From Pseudocercospora fijiensis CIRAD86 (lineage: Eukaryota; Ascomycota; Dothideomycetes; Mycosphaerellales; Mycosphaerellaceae): 64,000 bases of DNA. The DNA is taken from positions 1,099,161 to 1,163,160 of the forward strand of contig NW_006921533.1 in NCBI RefSeq assembly GCF_000340215.1. The letters run 5' to 3'. The notes under the pieces were generated by a model, which was not told the origin of the DNA, did no database searches, and saw only the letters and a program-made list of their open reading frames with translations. Positions 23,800 through 35,967 of the stretch are shown here, one piece after another; position 1 is the stretch's first letter, and each line of letters starts with the position of its first letter. A program made the position numbers and the translations under genes.

Positions 23800-25200
23800 C
23801 CGCTATATCCGTATCTTAGGGGCTAATAATATATTATTAGTATTACCCCTTATTATAATAGCCGGCTTATTACGAAACAACAACCGTGCTGCCGCTAGCA
23901 GCGCTAGCAACGACAATGCTAGTAGTATAGTGCCTGCTAAAGTGCCTACTAAAGTGCCTACTAGAGCACCTACTAAAGTGCCTCCTACTAAAGAGCCTAC
24001 CAAAGAGCCTACTAAAGAAGAACCTATAATTCTAGGTAACGACCTAGAGTTGCCTATTAACGACATTCTTAACAACATTGTTAATCGACGATATAGCTAA
24101 CTAGCCTTTAGCCCTTAACTATTAGGGAGACTTTAAGAAGCTACTTAAAACAGGCTTACTACCCTACGTTAAGAATAATAGCTAAAGGATAATCTCCTCG
24201 AGCTCCGTCGCCTTTAGGAAGCCCCGACAACTAAACTAATAGCGGGACCTTCTTTACTACCCGTTTTAGTCTAAAAGAAGGATGCTAAACTCAAGGACTA
24301 TACTATGTTTAATAGCTCTAGTCGGAAGCAATACAATAATTACATTCGTAACTACGAGCTCAACTAGCGTAATATACTAAGAGCGCTACTAGATAACTAC
24401 TTATTAGTCGTCTACGCTATACAATATATTAATAGCGACCTAAAACGCACCTAGGATAACTACTTTAACTCCCTTACTAATTAGACCGCTGTTTAGTAGC
24501 AAACCTATAAGACTATTATACTAGACACCCTTAGAAACCCTATACTAAGGCAATAACATACTTAGGACCTGTATCTTCGAGCTAAATAAAAGACTAATTA
24601 ATCGGCCCGCTTATTCGAGGCCTATTTAAAAACTCTTAAAGACGACCTTCCGCCTAAGACTAATTCTATATAGATCTCCGAGATACGCCTAAAACTTAGA
24701 TAGGAGCTTATCCTCGAATTAGACCGCCGCCGTGTATTCGAACAAGCTAATCTAATATGTATTTAATTTATAGTCGAAGTAGAAACAGCCGAACGGGCTA
24801 TTTAGCTCTAATAACGACTAGAATCGAGGATCCGACTAGCTAGTACTAACCGCGGCAATCGTAGTAGCCGCGGAGGAAACTAAGGTTCCTACTATAATAA
24901 CAATACTAATAATAGGAACAGTAACAATAACCGTAGAAGAGGCCGTAGCCGCCGGCTATATAGAGGAGGCCGCGATAGGGGCCGTAGAAGGGGCTCGTAC
25001 CCTTATAACGCTAACCGCTTAACTAATAACAACAGCTACGGTAGTCTACTAACCGGATTGAAGTGCTTCAATTGTAACAGTACTAGCTATCTACTAGGCT
25101 AATGCGACAAACCTAAGGACTAGGCCCGAATTAACCGTACTTCCGCTAAACACCGAAAGCACCTCTTAGCGGCTAACGCTACCCCTATAGGCCAACCTTC
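23800..25200 (+). pseudogene. Element 3 gag
   Basis: Plus-strand gag read through TAG stops. A Pro/Thr/Lys repeat-rich N-terminus (about 23860-24060) is followed by a helical central region (24280-24800) and an Arg/Gly/Asn-rich linker. The CCHC knuckle near 25060-25105 reads K-C-F-N-C and retains the final Cys, with the His position changed to Tyr. The minus-strand open frame at 23803-24078 is its antisense. Confidence 0.7.
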
Positions 25201-25229
25201 GAAAAAAGAGTAAGCGCCGTACTAACTGT

Positions 25230-28200
25230 TAGCCTCGTACGGCGTAAGACTATCGACATTGTACTAGCTATAATACGCTCCTACCTTGTATAGGATACGA
25301 AGGGCACTACCTATTAAACTAAGGTTATGCTAGATCTAGGAAATTCAGCTAGTGCCCTTATTAGCTATCGCCTAGCTAAGCAATTAGACCTTCGATAACT
25401 GCCGAAGACTAACCTGCTAACCCTTGCTTAGTTTAATAACGCTCGGCACTTGACCTATAGGGCCTACTATGTTCCTATAGCTCTAAAGGACGACCTCGGA
25501 AATGAACGCCTACTAGACTTTACTACTTACGTAGCAGATATAGACAACCTGTATAGGGGAGCTACTATTGTTATTAGCAACCCTATTCTTAAGTACTACG
25601 CTATAGCTATAGACTTAGGCATTTAGAAGTAGCGATTTAGAATCGCTAGGAAAGAGGACATTAAACACATTAATGTTAGCGAGTGCCCTAACGATATTAG
25701 GGTCCTGTTTATTAGCAACCTAATACTAGCCTCCGCCTTAGCTAATCCGATAGCTAATCTTCTCGGTAGAGATAACGATAAACCTATGCCCCCTAATAGT
25801 ATAGATCCTAAACAACTTAAGCGTATACTAGAACCTATTCGAGAGACCTATATTAATGTGTTTAAATACTACCTAGTATCGACATTGCCTATATTTAAAG
25901 AGACGGATTATAAGATTAATATTATAGAGGGCAAAGAGGTCCCTTTTAGACCCCTCTATAACCTTAGTAAGCGAGAGCTTACTATATTGCGTAAGTACCT
26001 AGAGGAAAACCTAGCTAATAGCCGGATACGGTACAGTAATAGCCCTACTAGTGCCCCTATCCTGTTCGTACTAAAGAAGGATAGTAGCCTACGCTTCTAT
26101 ATCGATTATCGTAGGCTTAATACTATTACTATTAAAGATCGCTGTCTACTTCCTCTTATTAATAAGACCCTCGATCGCCTTTCTAGTACCTACTACTACA
26201 CTATATTAGACATTAAGGACGCCTATTACCGCATTCGTATTCGTAAGGGCGATAAATAGAAGACAGCCTTTCGTACTCGCTATAGCTATTTCGAGTACTT
26301 AGTTATACTATTTAGGCTAGCTAATGCCCCTACTATATTCTAGTCCTATATTAATCGGACCCTATTAGGCCTATTAGATTACCTCTGTATAGTTTACCTA
26401 GATAACATCCTAGTTTATATACACTTACCTAATATTGTAGAACACTAGGCCGTAGTACGTAAGGTCCTCGACCGCCTACGAGCCTATAGACTATATTATA
26501 AACCTTCTAAATGCACCTTCGCTACTAAGGAGGTAGCCTTCCTTAGCTTCCTCGTATCGACTAAGGGTGTTAAGGCCGATCCTAACCGGATTAAGACTAT
26601 TACTAAGTAGCTAATACCTACTAGTATTAAGGAACTTTAGTCGTTCCTCGGCTTCGCTAATTTCTATCGTCGCTTTATTAAGGGCTATTTACGACATATA
26701 ATGCCCCTAACTAAGCTTACTAAAACTAAGGCTAACCTAACTAGAGAGTTTAAATAGACTAATAGAGCATAAGCCGCTTTTAACGGTTTAAAGAAGCGCT
26801 TTACTAAAGTCCCCTTATTGCACTATTTCGTACTAAGCAAACAGATCCGAATTGAGACTAACGCTTTATAGTTCGCTATATTAGCTATTATATTATAGCA
26901 GGCTAATAATACTTACTAGTATCCGATTGCCTTCTTCTCGAGGAAGATAATTAACGCTAAGCGTCGCTACGAGACCTACGAGTAAGAGCTCTTAGCTATT
27001 ATTAAAGCCTTTAAGCACTAGCGCTACTATCTCGATAGTGCCTAGTATACTATTTAGGTCTATACGGACTATAACAACCTCCGTAGAATTACGAAGGTTA
27101 CTAGGGTTATAGGTCGATAGGCAAGATAGGCCGTCTACCTCGCTAGGTTTGATTTTAATGTATTATACCGGCTAGGCGTAAGTAACCCTACCGATAGCCT
27201 ATCGAGGCGACCTAATTACGATAGCGAGACCTAATATATCAATTCTTTGTTTCTAACCCTATAGTATAAGATTACTATAGCCTGTATTGTTAATAAGCAA
27301 GCGTAGGATAAGCGGACTTCCGGACCCCGCGGCGGTAACAAATACTATAGCGGAGTTGTCGTTCTTCTAGTACGCGTTAGAAAGGACGTAGATCGCTCGA
27401 GCTATAATAACTCGATTAAAGACATTACTATCTATAGTAATAGCCTATATAGCGATAGCACTATAGAAGAGGTTATAGTAGTTCCGGCTGCTAGTGCTAT
27501 TAGATATATATAATGCGTACCTCGTTTAATAGTAAGGGTGCTATTAAATAACCTTATAAATAGGGATAGTTAATCGTTTATAGATAAGCTGTTACGTACT
27601 TAGCAGAGGGACGCCTTTGCTATCGAGCGCATTAATAAGCTTATAAGTAGGCGAACAACTCGATCTAGTAAGAGTAATTAGTCGATCGACGATAATAGTT
27701 ATTTAAAGTTTAAGGGTAGATACTATATCCCCGCTAAACAATCGATTAGACAAGAGCTTTTAAAGAGGCACTATAATAGTAAGCTCGCTAGTTACTATAG
27801 TATAGAGAGGTCGCACGAGTTACTATCGCGCATATACTACTAGCTAAATAGTAAGCGGTATATAAAGGAGTATATACAGACCTGTATAGTATACTAGCGA
27901 GTTAAAGCACCGAAACACTTACTATTCGGCGAGTTGTCTTCGCTCCCTATTCTAAAGAAGCTATTTACTAAGCTAACAATAGACTTTATTATAGGCCTTC
28001 TACCTGCTAGGCGTAGGGGTAGTAAGGACGTATATAATGCTATCCTTGTTATAGTAGATCGATTTACTAAAGGCGCTCGATATATCCCGGCGCGGAAAGA
28101 CTAGACTGCTATTAATATAGCAGAGGCGCTATAGAGTAACATCTTCTATACCTATTAGGGAACCCCTAAGGGGATAGTCTCCGATAGGGGCTCGATATTC

Positions 28201-29090
28201 ATATCTTACTATTAGAGCGAGATTTACTTATAGCTAAGACTAAAGCATCGGCTATTAACAGCCTTCTATCTATAGACTAACGGTTAAATAGAGAGGCAGA
28301 ATGCTACCCTATAGCAGTACCTGCGTAGCTATATTAATAAGAACCCCGAGGATTAGGTTAACCTCCTATAGCCTATAGAATTCGTATACAACAATAGTGT
28401 ACATTCATTAACTAAGATCTCGCCCTATATAGCTATAATAGGCTAGAATGCTGCTATACTATAAGACCTACTATCGCTCGAGGCCGAGCGTAAGGAAAGG
28501 GAAGCGCGTTAAGTACCCGAAACACTAGCGGCTATTAAGAGGGTTTAGAAGATGCGAGAAATCTATACTAAGATAGCTAAGAAGCTAATAAAGGCCTAAG
28601 AGTACTAAAAGACCTACTACGATAAGCGCTATATACTAATAACCTTTAAGTAAGGCGATATAGTTATACTTAGTATAAAGAACCTCCGTATCCGTAAACA
28701 CCTATTACCTAATAGCAAAACAAGGCCTAAGCTCGCACTAAGATACATTAGCCTATTCCGCATTCGAGAGGCTAAGGGTATATAGGCCTATTAGTTATAG
28801 CTTCCTCCCTATTATACTATCTATAACACCTTCTATATATCTCTTCTTAAGCTATATTATCTACGCGAGGGGGATAAAGCACCTACTAAACACGAAGACA
28901 TACTAGCGGATAGGGAAGAGCTATAGTCTATAGAACGTATCCTTTAGTACTAGACTAGGAAAGGTAAGAAGAAGTACCTATTAAGATAGTAAGGCTATTT
29001 ACCTAAATAGGACTTATAGGAAGCTAAAGGTTCTTTTAAAGACATAACTAAGTTGTTAGATAAATATTAGACTAGCGTAAAGAATAAGAA
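25230..29090 (+). pseudogene. Element 3 pol: protease, RT, RNase H, integrase, chromodomain
   Basis: The protease (about 25250-25620) has L-D-L-G-N-S in place of the D-x-G-x-S site. RT is open from 25786 to 26259 (157 residues, V-P-F ... I-D-Y-R-R-L-N ... L-D-I-K-D-A-Y-Y-R) and continues to a Y-L-D-N palm motif near 26395. RNase H lies at about 26830-27150 and integrase at about 27700-28440. A chromodomain at about 28925-29065 (S-I-E-R-I-L, Y-L-L-R) parallels that of element 2. Stops at former Trp and Gln codons show RIP; the copy cannot be active. Confidence 0.85.
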
Positions 29091-30392
29091 GAAGGCTAAG
29101 GGCCTATAATATTACTAGAAAGGCCTAGGAATAATACTACCCCCGGGGTGCTATTAAGCTAACTAATTAGAGGCAAGCAATTGTTAGTAAAGGATAATAA
29201 GACTATACTACGATAACAGACGTATAACGAGTACTAACGAGCGCACTATTACTATTAACTAATCGCCTACTCTTTTAAGGAATCTACCTCTTTACTAGCG
29301 CGCCCTATAAGACCCTCCTCTTAGCGCCCCTTTTGTTTCTACGTCCTATCGAGGCCTAAGGCCTAGGGGTCGATAGAGGCGGCGCGTACGCGTAGGCGAA
29401 TAGTATTAGTAATAGTAATAATAACGACGGCGCGGCCGGCGCGGCTATATTAGTAATAGTGTTATAGGGTGTATTGCTAGTTAAGGAAGGAAGGATATAG
29501 CTATATTAGTAACGGTATTGCTAAGTTGTTATTAGTTAAAGAAGGAAATTAGAAGAAGGTAAAGTTAGCGCTAAGACGACCGTCGACTAGCGCCGCTATT
29601 ATTAATATTACTTGCTATTATTACCGCGCCTATAGATACAACCTTACCTATACTACGAGCCTAAGGCACCTTAATTAAAACCTTAATTAAAACTTTAAAA
29701 CTAAGTTAAAACTTTAAGCCGCTTAAAAGATTAAGTAGACTAATAGACTAACTAACTAAGGGCAAAAACTATAGAGCTAAGCTAGCCGGGGTCGATCTTA
29801 TAGATAATAGGTTACTCCTCGATCTTTCCGACCCTTTAAGTAAGGCAAACCTCTACTACTATACTTATAATAGCCTTTATTTATAGAAACTAGAAGAACT
29901 AAGTTTTTTGAAAAGATAAGATAAGATTGACACTTAAAGGCTACTAAACCTAGCTAATTATAGCTAGCGAAACTACGAATAATAAGAATAATAACCCTTA
30001 GAAGCGAATAAACCCTCGGAAGCGGACATTACTAGGTTTTTTAAGAGTAGACGTAAAGAACTCGGTACGATATTACTTAGAACGGAGGTAGGGCTACAAT
30101 ACCTCGTACGTCTACCTATTATAGTAGGAAAGACGCGTTCGTATTATAATTAGTCGATAGTCCTTAATTCTCGTAACTATATATTACTTTATTATACGTA
30201 AGGATAGCGTAGTTAGAGTTAGACATTATATTGTATTAGAGGTAAGGTTTAATATAGTTATATAATCGGTAGTTATACGTTCAATTTAGCGCGGACTAAG
30301 CAGCCTATTAGACCTACTAAGTTAGTAGTAATAGAGGTTAAGACTAGAATAAAGACCGGCTACGAGGGCGCGGCCTATAGAAGGGAAGCGTA

Positions 30393-30589
30393 TATTAGGA
30401 CTAAAGAGGTTATACGTAATTAGTATATAACCGGGCTCGAGTAAAGCTAGGGTCTTAATGCCTTAGGCAGGGCTTAGCGCTTAGTAATAGGCTAACTTAC
30501 CTACCTTCCTCCCTCTCCTCCTAGCTCCTTATCGAATACTACTCGTACCTACTACTACCCTATCTACCTACTAATATACCCTTCTTATA
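30393..30589 (+). repeat. Element 3 LTR, right (3' LTR)
   Basis: 197 bp opening TATTAGGACTAAAGAG and ending ACCCTTCTTATA. It is a direct repeat of 23386-23582. Confidence 0.9.
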
Positions 30590-30594
30590 ACGAC
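30590..30594. repeat. Target-site duplication ACGAC, right copy (element 3)
   Basis: ACGAC identical to 23381-23385, immediately after the right LTR. Confidence 0.87.
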
Positions 30595-31145
30595 TTAAAG
30601 CTATATTTATCTCTATACCGGTATTAGCTTATTATAACCTAAACCTACCTATAATAATCGAGACCGACGCTTCCGACTATATTACTACTAGTATTATATC
30701 TTAACTATATACCGATAGCGTATAGAAACCCGTTACTTGCTTCTCGAAGAAGATAACGCCCGCTAGATATAGCTATAAGATTTACGATAGGGAGTTTCTC
30801 GCTATTATTAAAGCCTTTAAATCGTAGAAACCCGAATTAGAGGGTTACTATTTTAATAAAGAGCCTATCTAAGTTATTACTAATTACCGCAATCTATAGT
30901 TCTATATATCTACTAAGTAACTTAATCGTCGCTAAGCTCGCTAGAGTAAATTCCTTAGTAGGTTTAATTTCGAGATTATATACTATCCTAGTAGATAAGG
31001 AGCTAAGCTAGACTCGCTTATATACCGCTCTACCGACCTACCTTTATTAGCTAAGGACCCGCGTATTAAATATAACTATTAGCTTATATTAAAGCTATAT
31101 AACCTAGCCGTAGGCCTCCGATCCGCTATATATAAAATCTTCTCC

Positions 31146-31183
31146 TTAGGGTTAGGGTTAGGGTTAGAGTTAGGGTTAGGGTT
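31146..31183 (+). repeat. Interstitial telomeric repeat tract 1
   Basis: Six tandem TTAGGG units (one reads TTAGAG) plus TT, inside the pol region of element 4. TTAGGG is the usual telomere repeat of filamentous ascomycetes. A single opposite-orientation unit, AACCCTAAGG, follows at about 31187-31196. Confidence 0.92.
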
Positions 31184-31264
31184 GCGTAACCCTAAGGTAA
31201 ATAATTGCAATTCTCGAAGAAATAGACAATTTTACGATTCTTACGTCTTTAACGATAATAACCC

Positions 31265-31290
31265 TTAGGGTTAGGGTTAGGGTAAGGGTT
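31265..31290 (+). repeat. Interstitial telomeric repeat tract 2
   Basis: Four TTAGGG-type units (the last TAAGGG) 81 bp downstream of tract 1 and in the same orientation. The unit contains no CpA, so RIP would not be expected to erase it. Confidence 0.88.
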
Positions 31291-33184
31291 ACGATAAACC
31301 TTAATTTGCGAAAGCCCGTATTAATACTACGAGCGACGATATAGTTATATTTACTATAGAAACTCTCGGTACTAAGACCTTTATCGACGCTAGGAATATT
31401 ACTAAGCGAATTCGTAATACCTCGATTAAGGATACCCTATTCTAGTAAGTAAAAGGATACCTCCGTAGTAGAATAGACCCTTTTAATAATCTCTTATTAT
31501 CTCTCTCGGACTACGAGATTAAAGATAATAACTTTCTATTCTACTACGACTATCTTTATATACTAGAAGCTAAGGAAACGGATAAGTCGCTCTATACTAA
31601 TATTATCCGTATATACTACGACTATTCCGCCGCTAGCTATCCTAGTATTATAAAGACGTTCTACCTCGTTAGCTATAGCTACTACTAGCTACGAATACGC
31701 GAGAATATTAAACGATATATCGATACCTACTATACCTACCTTCGGACTAAATCCTTAAGATAAGCTAAACGAGGACTTCTTCGGCCTCTACTAGTACCGA
31801 CTACTCGATAAAAGAGCGTAACGATAGACTTTATTACTAGTCTTCCTAATAGTTCTAGTTATAACTCGATTCTTATCGTTATTAATCGACTAACTAAAAT
31901 ACGATACCTTATTCTATTCGTATATAAGGAAGGATACTTAAGCGCTTAAGTAGTAGTAGATACCTACCTTACCTATATTTAGAAGCTTTACGGTCTTTCG
32001 GATACTATTACTTCCGACCGAGGTACGTAGTTTATCTCTAAATTCTAGAACTACTTATATAAGCGCCTACGTATTAAGCGTAACCTATCGACCGCTTATT
32101 ACCTATAGACTAATAGATAAACTAAACGCTTAAATAAAGTTATCGAAGGATATCTCCGATTATATATAAACTACGAGTAAGACGACTAGAGCCTCTAGCT
32201 CCCTATCGCCGAGTTTATAATAAATAACGTACCCTCCGAAACTATAGGATTATTACTATTCTAAGCTAGCTACGGTTATAATCCTCGTCTCGGAAGCGAA
32301 CCTTTAACCCTACCGGAAGAAGATCTACTATTAGATAAGAATACTTAAGCCTAGATCGATTACCTATAAAGCCTTAAAATATATCTTATCGAATAGATAT
32401 AGTATTAGCAATCTCGTATAGAAGACTTAACTAACCGATACCGCCGACCCGCTCCTATCTATCGTATTAGTAATAAAGTCTTCCTATCGCTTAAAGGTAT
32501 AAGTATAGATCGACCTAATATTAAACTCGACGTTAAGAACTTAGGACTATATAAGATTACTAAGGTAGTATCGCCCTACGTATATTAGCTAAAGCTGCCT
32601 AATTTAATACGTATCTATAACGTCTTTTATACTTCGTTACTTATACTAGTACCTAAAATAGGTATATCTAGTTAACGATACGAACTACCGCTACCGCTAG
32701 TTATCGACGGTAATAAAGAGTAGGAGGTAGAAAGAATACTAGATATAAAAGGCAAAGGAGATAATATATAGTATAAAGTAAAATAGATTAGATACGATAA
32801 GCCGATATAGGAAACCGCCGAGAACGTTACTAATACGTAAGAAGTAGTAAAGGACTATTATAAGCGCTACCCGCGTAAGCCGTAACTATATATCGTTAAC
32901 TTAGCGATATTAATACGACCGAGCGTACTATTATTAGTCGCTACAATCGCAATACTATATATATAACGAGTAGATAAAGCGCCGTAGACGTCGCCTACGA
33001 AGGGAGAGAGTGCTATTACGATCTTAGCGACTTATATATATAATTCGAGATTACGTAACTTAATGCCTAAGGCATCCGCCGAGCGAATAAAAGCCTCTTC
33101 CGCGAGAGAGCCTCTCTCTCTTTCTTCTTTAACTCGTTATTAATTTAGATAGCTATTTAATCGATATCTTAATAAGAAGCTACC

Positions 33185-34640
33185 TATTCTAGCGTGTTTT
33201 ACCTAGAATCTTAGGTATTATAGTAGGCAGTAAAGGCTAGGCCTTATATACCTCCTTAAATACGTTAAAGTTGTCGTTCTAGCGTAGAAGCTTAGCTAGT
33301 AAGAATAGCCGTTATAGTAGACCTTGCTTAGCAAAGGACTCTACGTCTATATCTAGCTACTTCGAGATAGACATAGTATCGCTATCCGAGTCTATTACGG
33401 ATAGTTTAAACTCCTTACTCTCGGCGGACTCTTTACTCCTAGCGAATATAAATGCCTACGTTATCCGGTTAATAATATAGCTAATATAGCGTAGATAGCG
33501 CTTCTAGAAGTAGCTATAGCCTTCTGCTTAAATAAAGGTCTCTATAGCTATATAGAGGGTCTTGTTATTAGAGCTATTATTAGCAGTTATCTAGCCGATC
33601 TTGTCTATTATATTAAAGACCTTAAAGCTATTAACAAGCAGTAGTACGAGGAAGTCGCCTATATAAGAGCCGACCGGAAGTTATAGAAGATCTAGTAGTA
33701 GTTAAACTAACTTGCCCTTATTATTTATATACTAACAATTAATAGCCTAGAAGTGCTTTCTTCTATACTAAGACTTCTATATATTAGTACTAACGTAGAT
33801 GCAGCTTAAGGCGCTTAATAAGCCTTGTTTGACCTGCTCTCGCTAGTGCTCGAAGTTATATAGAATATAGCTAAAGAGGGTCGTATATAAGCGTAGGAGG
33901 ACGTAGTTAGCTTATAGGTTAACTACTAATACTAGGTCCTTAAACTCCTTCGTTACAATAGCACTATAAGAGATACTAAGTGCTATAATAAAGCGTACGA
34001 GAGCGTATCTAAAGGTCTTCTTATCCGCTGCGTTCTTTAGTATATTAACGGTCTTCTATGCCTTAACTTCTAAGTTCTTCCGGATAGTAGCTAAGAAGTC
34101 GATTATACTCTGTTTCTTACTATTATCCTTCTCTTTTATACGACTAACGATAACTTAATACTTATAGAACAGGTAGTCGGCGGCGTTGCTAGATTGAGAC
34201 TAAAAGCGCTCTAGATCGTTGTCGCTATAGTGTTTATAGTAGAATACTCGATAGCGGCTATTCTTAACTCTTTTAGGCTCGCTATTCTTTAGAGGTCTCG
34301 AGTAAGACTATAACTCCGGATTACGCCTATTACTAGCTCTCTTTCGCTTCTTAGATAGTATAGGTATCGGTATCGGTTGCGTAGGTATTACTAAGGACGA
34401 TAAGGACTATATAGGAAGGAATAATAGGTTAGGTATTAGCTAAGGAGGTTAACTTAGTAGTAGTAGTAGTATAGGATTTAGTACCTCTCTGTCTTCGATA
34501 TCTTCGAGTTTGCTTAGATCGCTCGAATCTTAGGTAAATAGTATCCGTTATCTATCCTGCGTTTCCTATTAGGTTTCTTAGTTCTTACGGAAGTTTTCTA
34601 AGCGCCGCTATAAAGGCTTAGGGTTTTTGCGTATCTCTAC
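33185..34640 (-). pseudogene. hAT-family transposase relic, 3'-truncated
   Basis: Minus-strand reading through stops gives a BED-type zinc finger near 34290-34165 (V-F-Y-x-K-H ... A-D-x-L-F-x-K-x, some Cys/His now Tyr). The hAT catalytic region follows at about 33770-33560, with a L-L-L-D-L stretch, a G-S-x-x-G-D-F motif, and T-A-N-N-S-S-N-N-K matching the T-x-D-N-A-S-N-N motif of hAT transposases. The C-terminal dimerisation region is missing: the reading ends near 33190 at the border with element 4. This is a class II element, unlike its LTR neighbours, but equally RIP-mutated. No terminal inverted repeats were delimited. Confidence 0.75.
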
Positions 34641-34879
34641 TATAGTAAGGAAATAGTAGAAGTTATAAAAGAACAGAGGTTTAGAAAATTTGAGTTTAAT
34701 AGGGCTTACTAAGGTTTAAGGCGCGAGCCGAAGCCGCTCGGTTAGTAGACTCCGAAGGCTCCTATTAGGCTTTAAAGACCCTAAATAATATAATTAATAG
34801 GAATAGGCAGGCGCGTAAGTAACAACTCCTACTATTCTATATACTATTAATCCTTTATAATACCTTTAATACCTTTAAT

Positions 34880-35560
34880 ACTACTATTACTACTACTAAT
34901 ATACTCCTTTCCGAAAGCTTCGATAGCTAATACATTACAAGTACGTTATATAGCGAGCTCGAGCTTTAATTCGCATTCTTCGCCCGTACGTAGTATATAC
35001 GAGTAGCAAGTATAGGAGTTACTAAACCTAAAGTGCTTCGCCCTCTCTTCTACCCTCTATATCCGCTCGCGATAGACCTAGCAGCGATAGTCCGCTAGAT
35101 ATACGGCTATATAATTACCCTTCTTACGGATATAATCCTCGAAAGCCTCTACCTTCTTCCTATAAATATCGAGCTCGGCATTCTTCGTAATTAGTCGGTA
35201 TTCTACGCCTTCGTATTCCTTTAGTATACAGCGAGACTCCTATAACAACCCTTCTATAACAGCTTACTAAGCCTCTATTTCCTTATACTATTAATCGAGC
35301 TAATCCTAACCTTTTACTGTCTTCTTCGGGTTCTTACGAAGCCTCTTAGTAACCGGTTATTCTTTATCGGAAGCGCTATTAGCGATAGGCTTCTTATCGA
35401 TAGGCTAAGTCTAAGTCTATAGCAGCGGTAGCGGCAGTAGCGATAATAAGGTATCTATAACCTTAACCTCCGACTCCGACTCGCTATCCGATATCTATAC
35501 GATTAGCTATAGCAACCGATAGTATTCGCTATTAACCTACCTCGATTACTTCTACGCGCT
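34880..35560 (-). pseudogene. Unidentified degraded coding-like block, coiled-coil type
   Basis: Minus-strand reading through stops yields a charged heptad-like stretch rich in Glu, Lys, Arg and Leu (about 35300-34930), preceded by an acidic/basic low-complexity part. I do not recognise it. It lies just upstream of the hAT relic on the same strand, so it could be an accessory frame of that element or a separate decayed gene. Confidence 0.35.
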
Positions 35561-35659
35561 TCTAACCTATTTTTAATACGAGTTTATATAAGGAAGAAGG
35601 AGGAAATACTACGAAATTAAGGGATACTTATACGCTATAGTATTGCCTACAATTGCCTA

Positions 35660-35760
35660 AGAAACGCCGACTAATTGTAATTATAATTACATAATTATAC
35701 GTATAACAATCACAACTACAATTACTATAATTGTAAGTAATTATATAATTATAGGAATTA
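35660..35760. repeat. AT-rich palindromic stretch at the repeat/gene border
   Basis: Overlapping inverted copies of TAATTATA and TAATTGTAA around 35665-35755 form an imperfect palindrome. It sits where composition changes from CpA-depleted to ordinary. Confidence 0.6.
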
Positions 35761-35842
35761 ATAATCAATAGCTATAAGTAAGAGCGAGAGCAAAATCCCT
35801 ATACTATAAGTAACACCTATACACATCCTACCCGATCTTACG

Positions 35843-35967
35843 CTAGCTGAAAAAATTCTAGTAAGTGAATATTCAAAACGGTCGGTATAAAGCGCGATCG
35901 GGAAATCCAAAAATTTCGTTCGTAAGAGATACGTTACCGTAACGTAGCTCTCAAAATTTTCAGCTAG
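35843..35967. mobile_element. Candidate 125-bp MITE
   Basis: Terminal inverted repeats CTAGCTGAAAA (35843 on) and TTTTCAGCTAG (ending 35967) enclose a short AT-biased core. TA lies at both ends next to GCTGAAAA/TTTTCAGC, compatible with a TA-targeting Tc1/mariner-type non-autonomous element. The minus-strand open frame 35758-36057 runs through it and is probably not a gene. Confidence 0.5.

Larger units (their letters stand above)
23386..30589 (+). mobile_element. Element 3: near-complete Gypsy chromovirus inserted in element 4
   Basis: A 7,204-bp element with 197-bp direct LTRs and an ACGAC target duplication, of the same family as element 2 but on the opposite strand. Gag, CCHC knuckle, protease, RT, RNase H, integrase and chromodomain follow in order. 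Damage is heavier than in element 2. Excising it joins S-F-E-R-L (23385) to the following RNase H region of element 4. Confidence 0.93.
30590..33150 (+). mobile_element. Element 4, right part: RNase H, integrase, chromodomain
   Basis: This continues the element 4 pol frame. RNase H is at about 30650-31000 (E-T-D-A-S-D-Y, F-S-K-K, F-L-A-I-I). The integrase zinc region is at about 31600-31760. The core is at about 31810-32300, with D in I-D-F-I and D in S-D-R-G-T retained, but the expected T-E after the second Asp now reads T-K. A chromodomain lies at about 32718-32885 (E-V-E-R-I-L opening; Trp codons now stops). Between RNase H and integrase sit TTAGGG tracts. The end near 33150 abuts the hAT relic without a recognisable LTR. 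Confidence 0.85.

Noticed and set aside
31146..31290. TTAGGG tracts as an actual chromosome end
   Set aside because: Retroelement sequence continues in frame order on both sides, so the tracts are interstitial.
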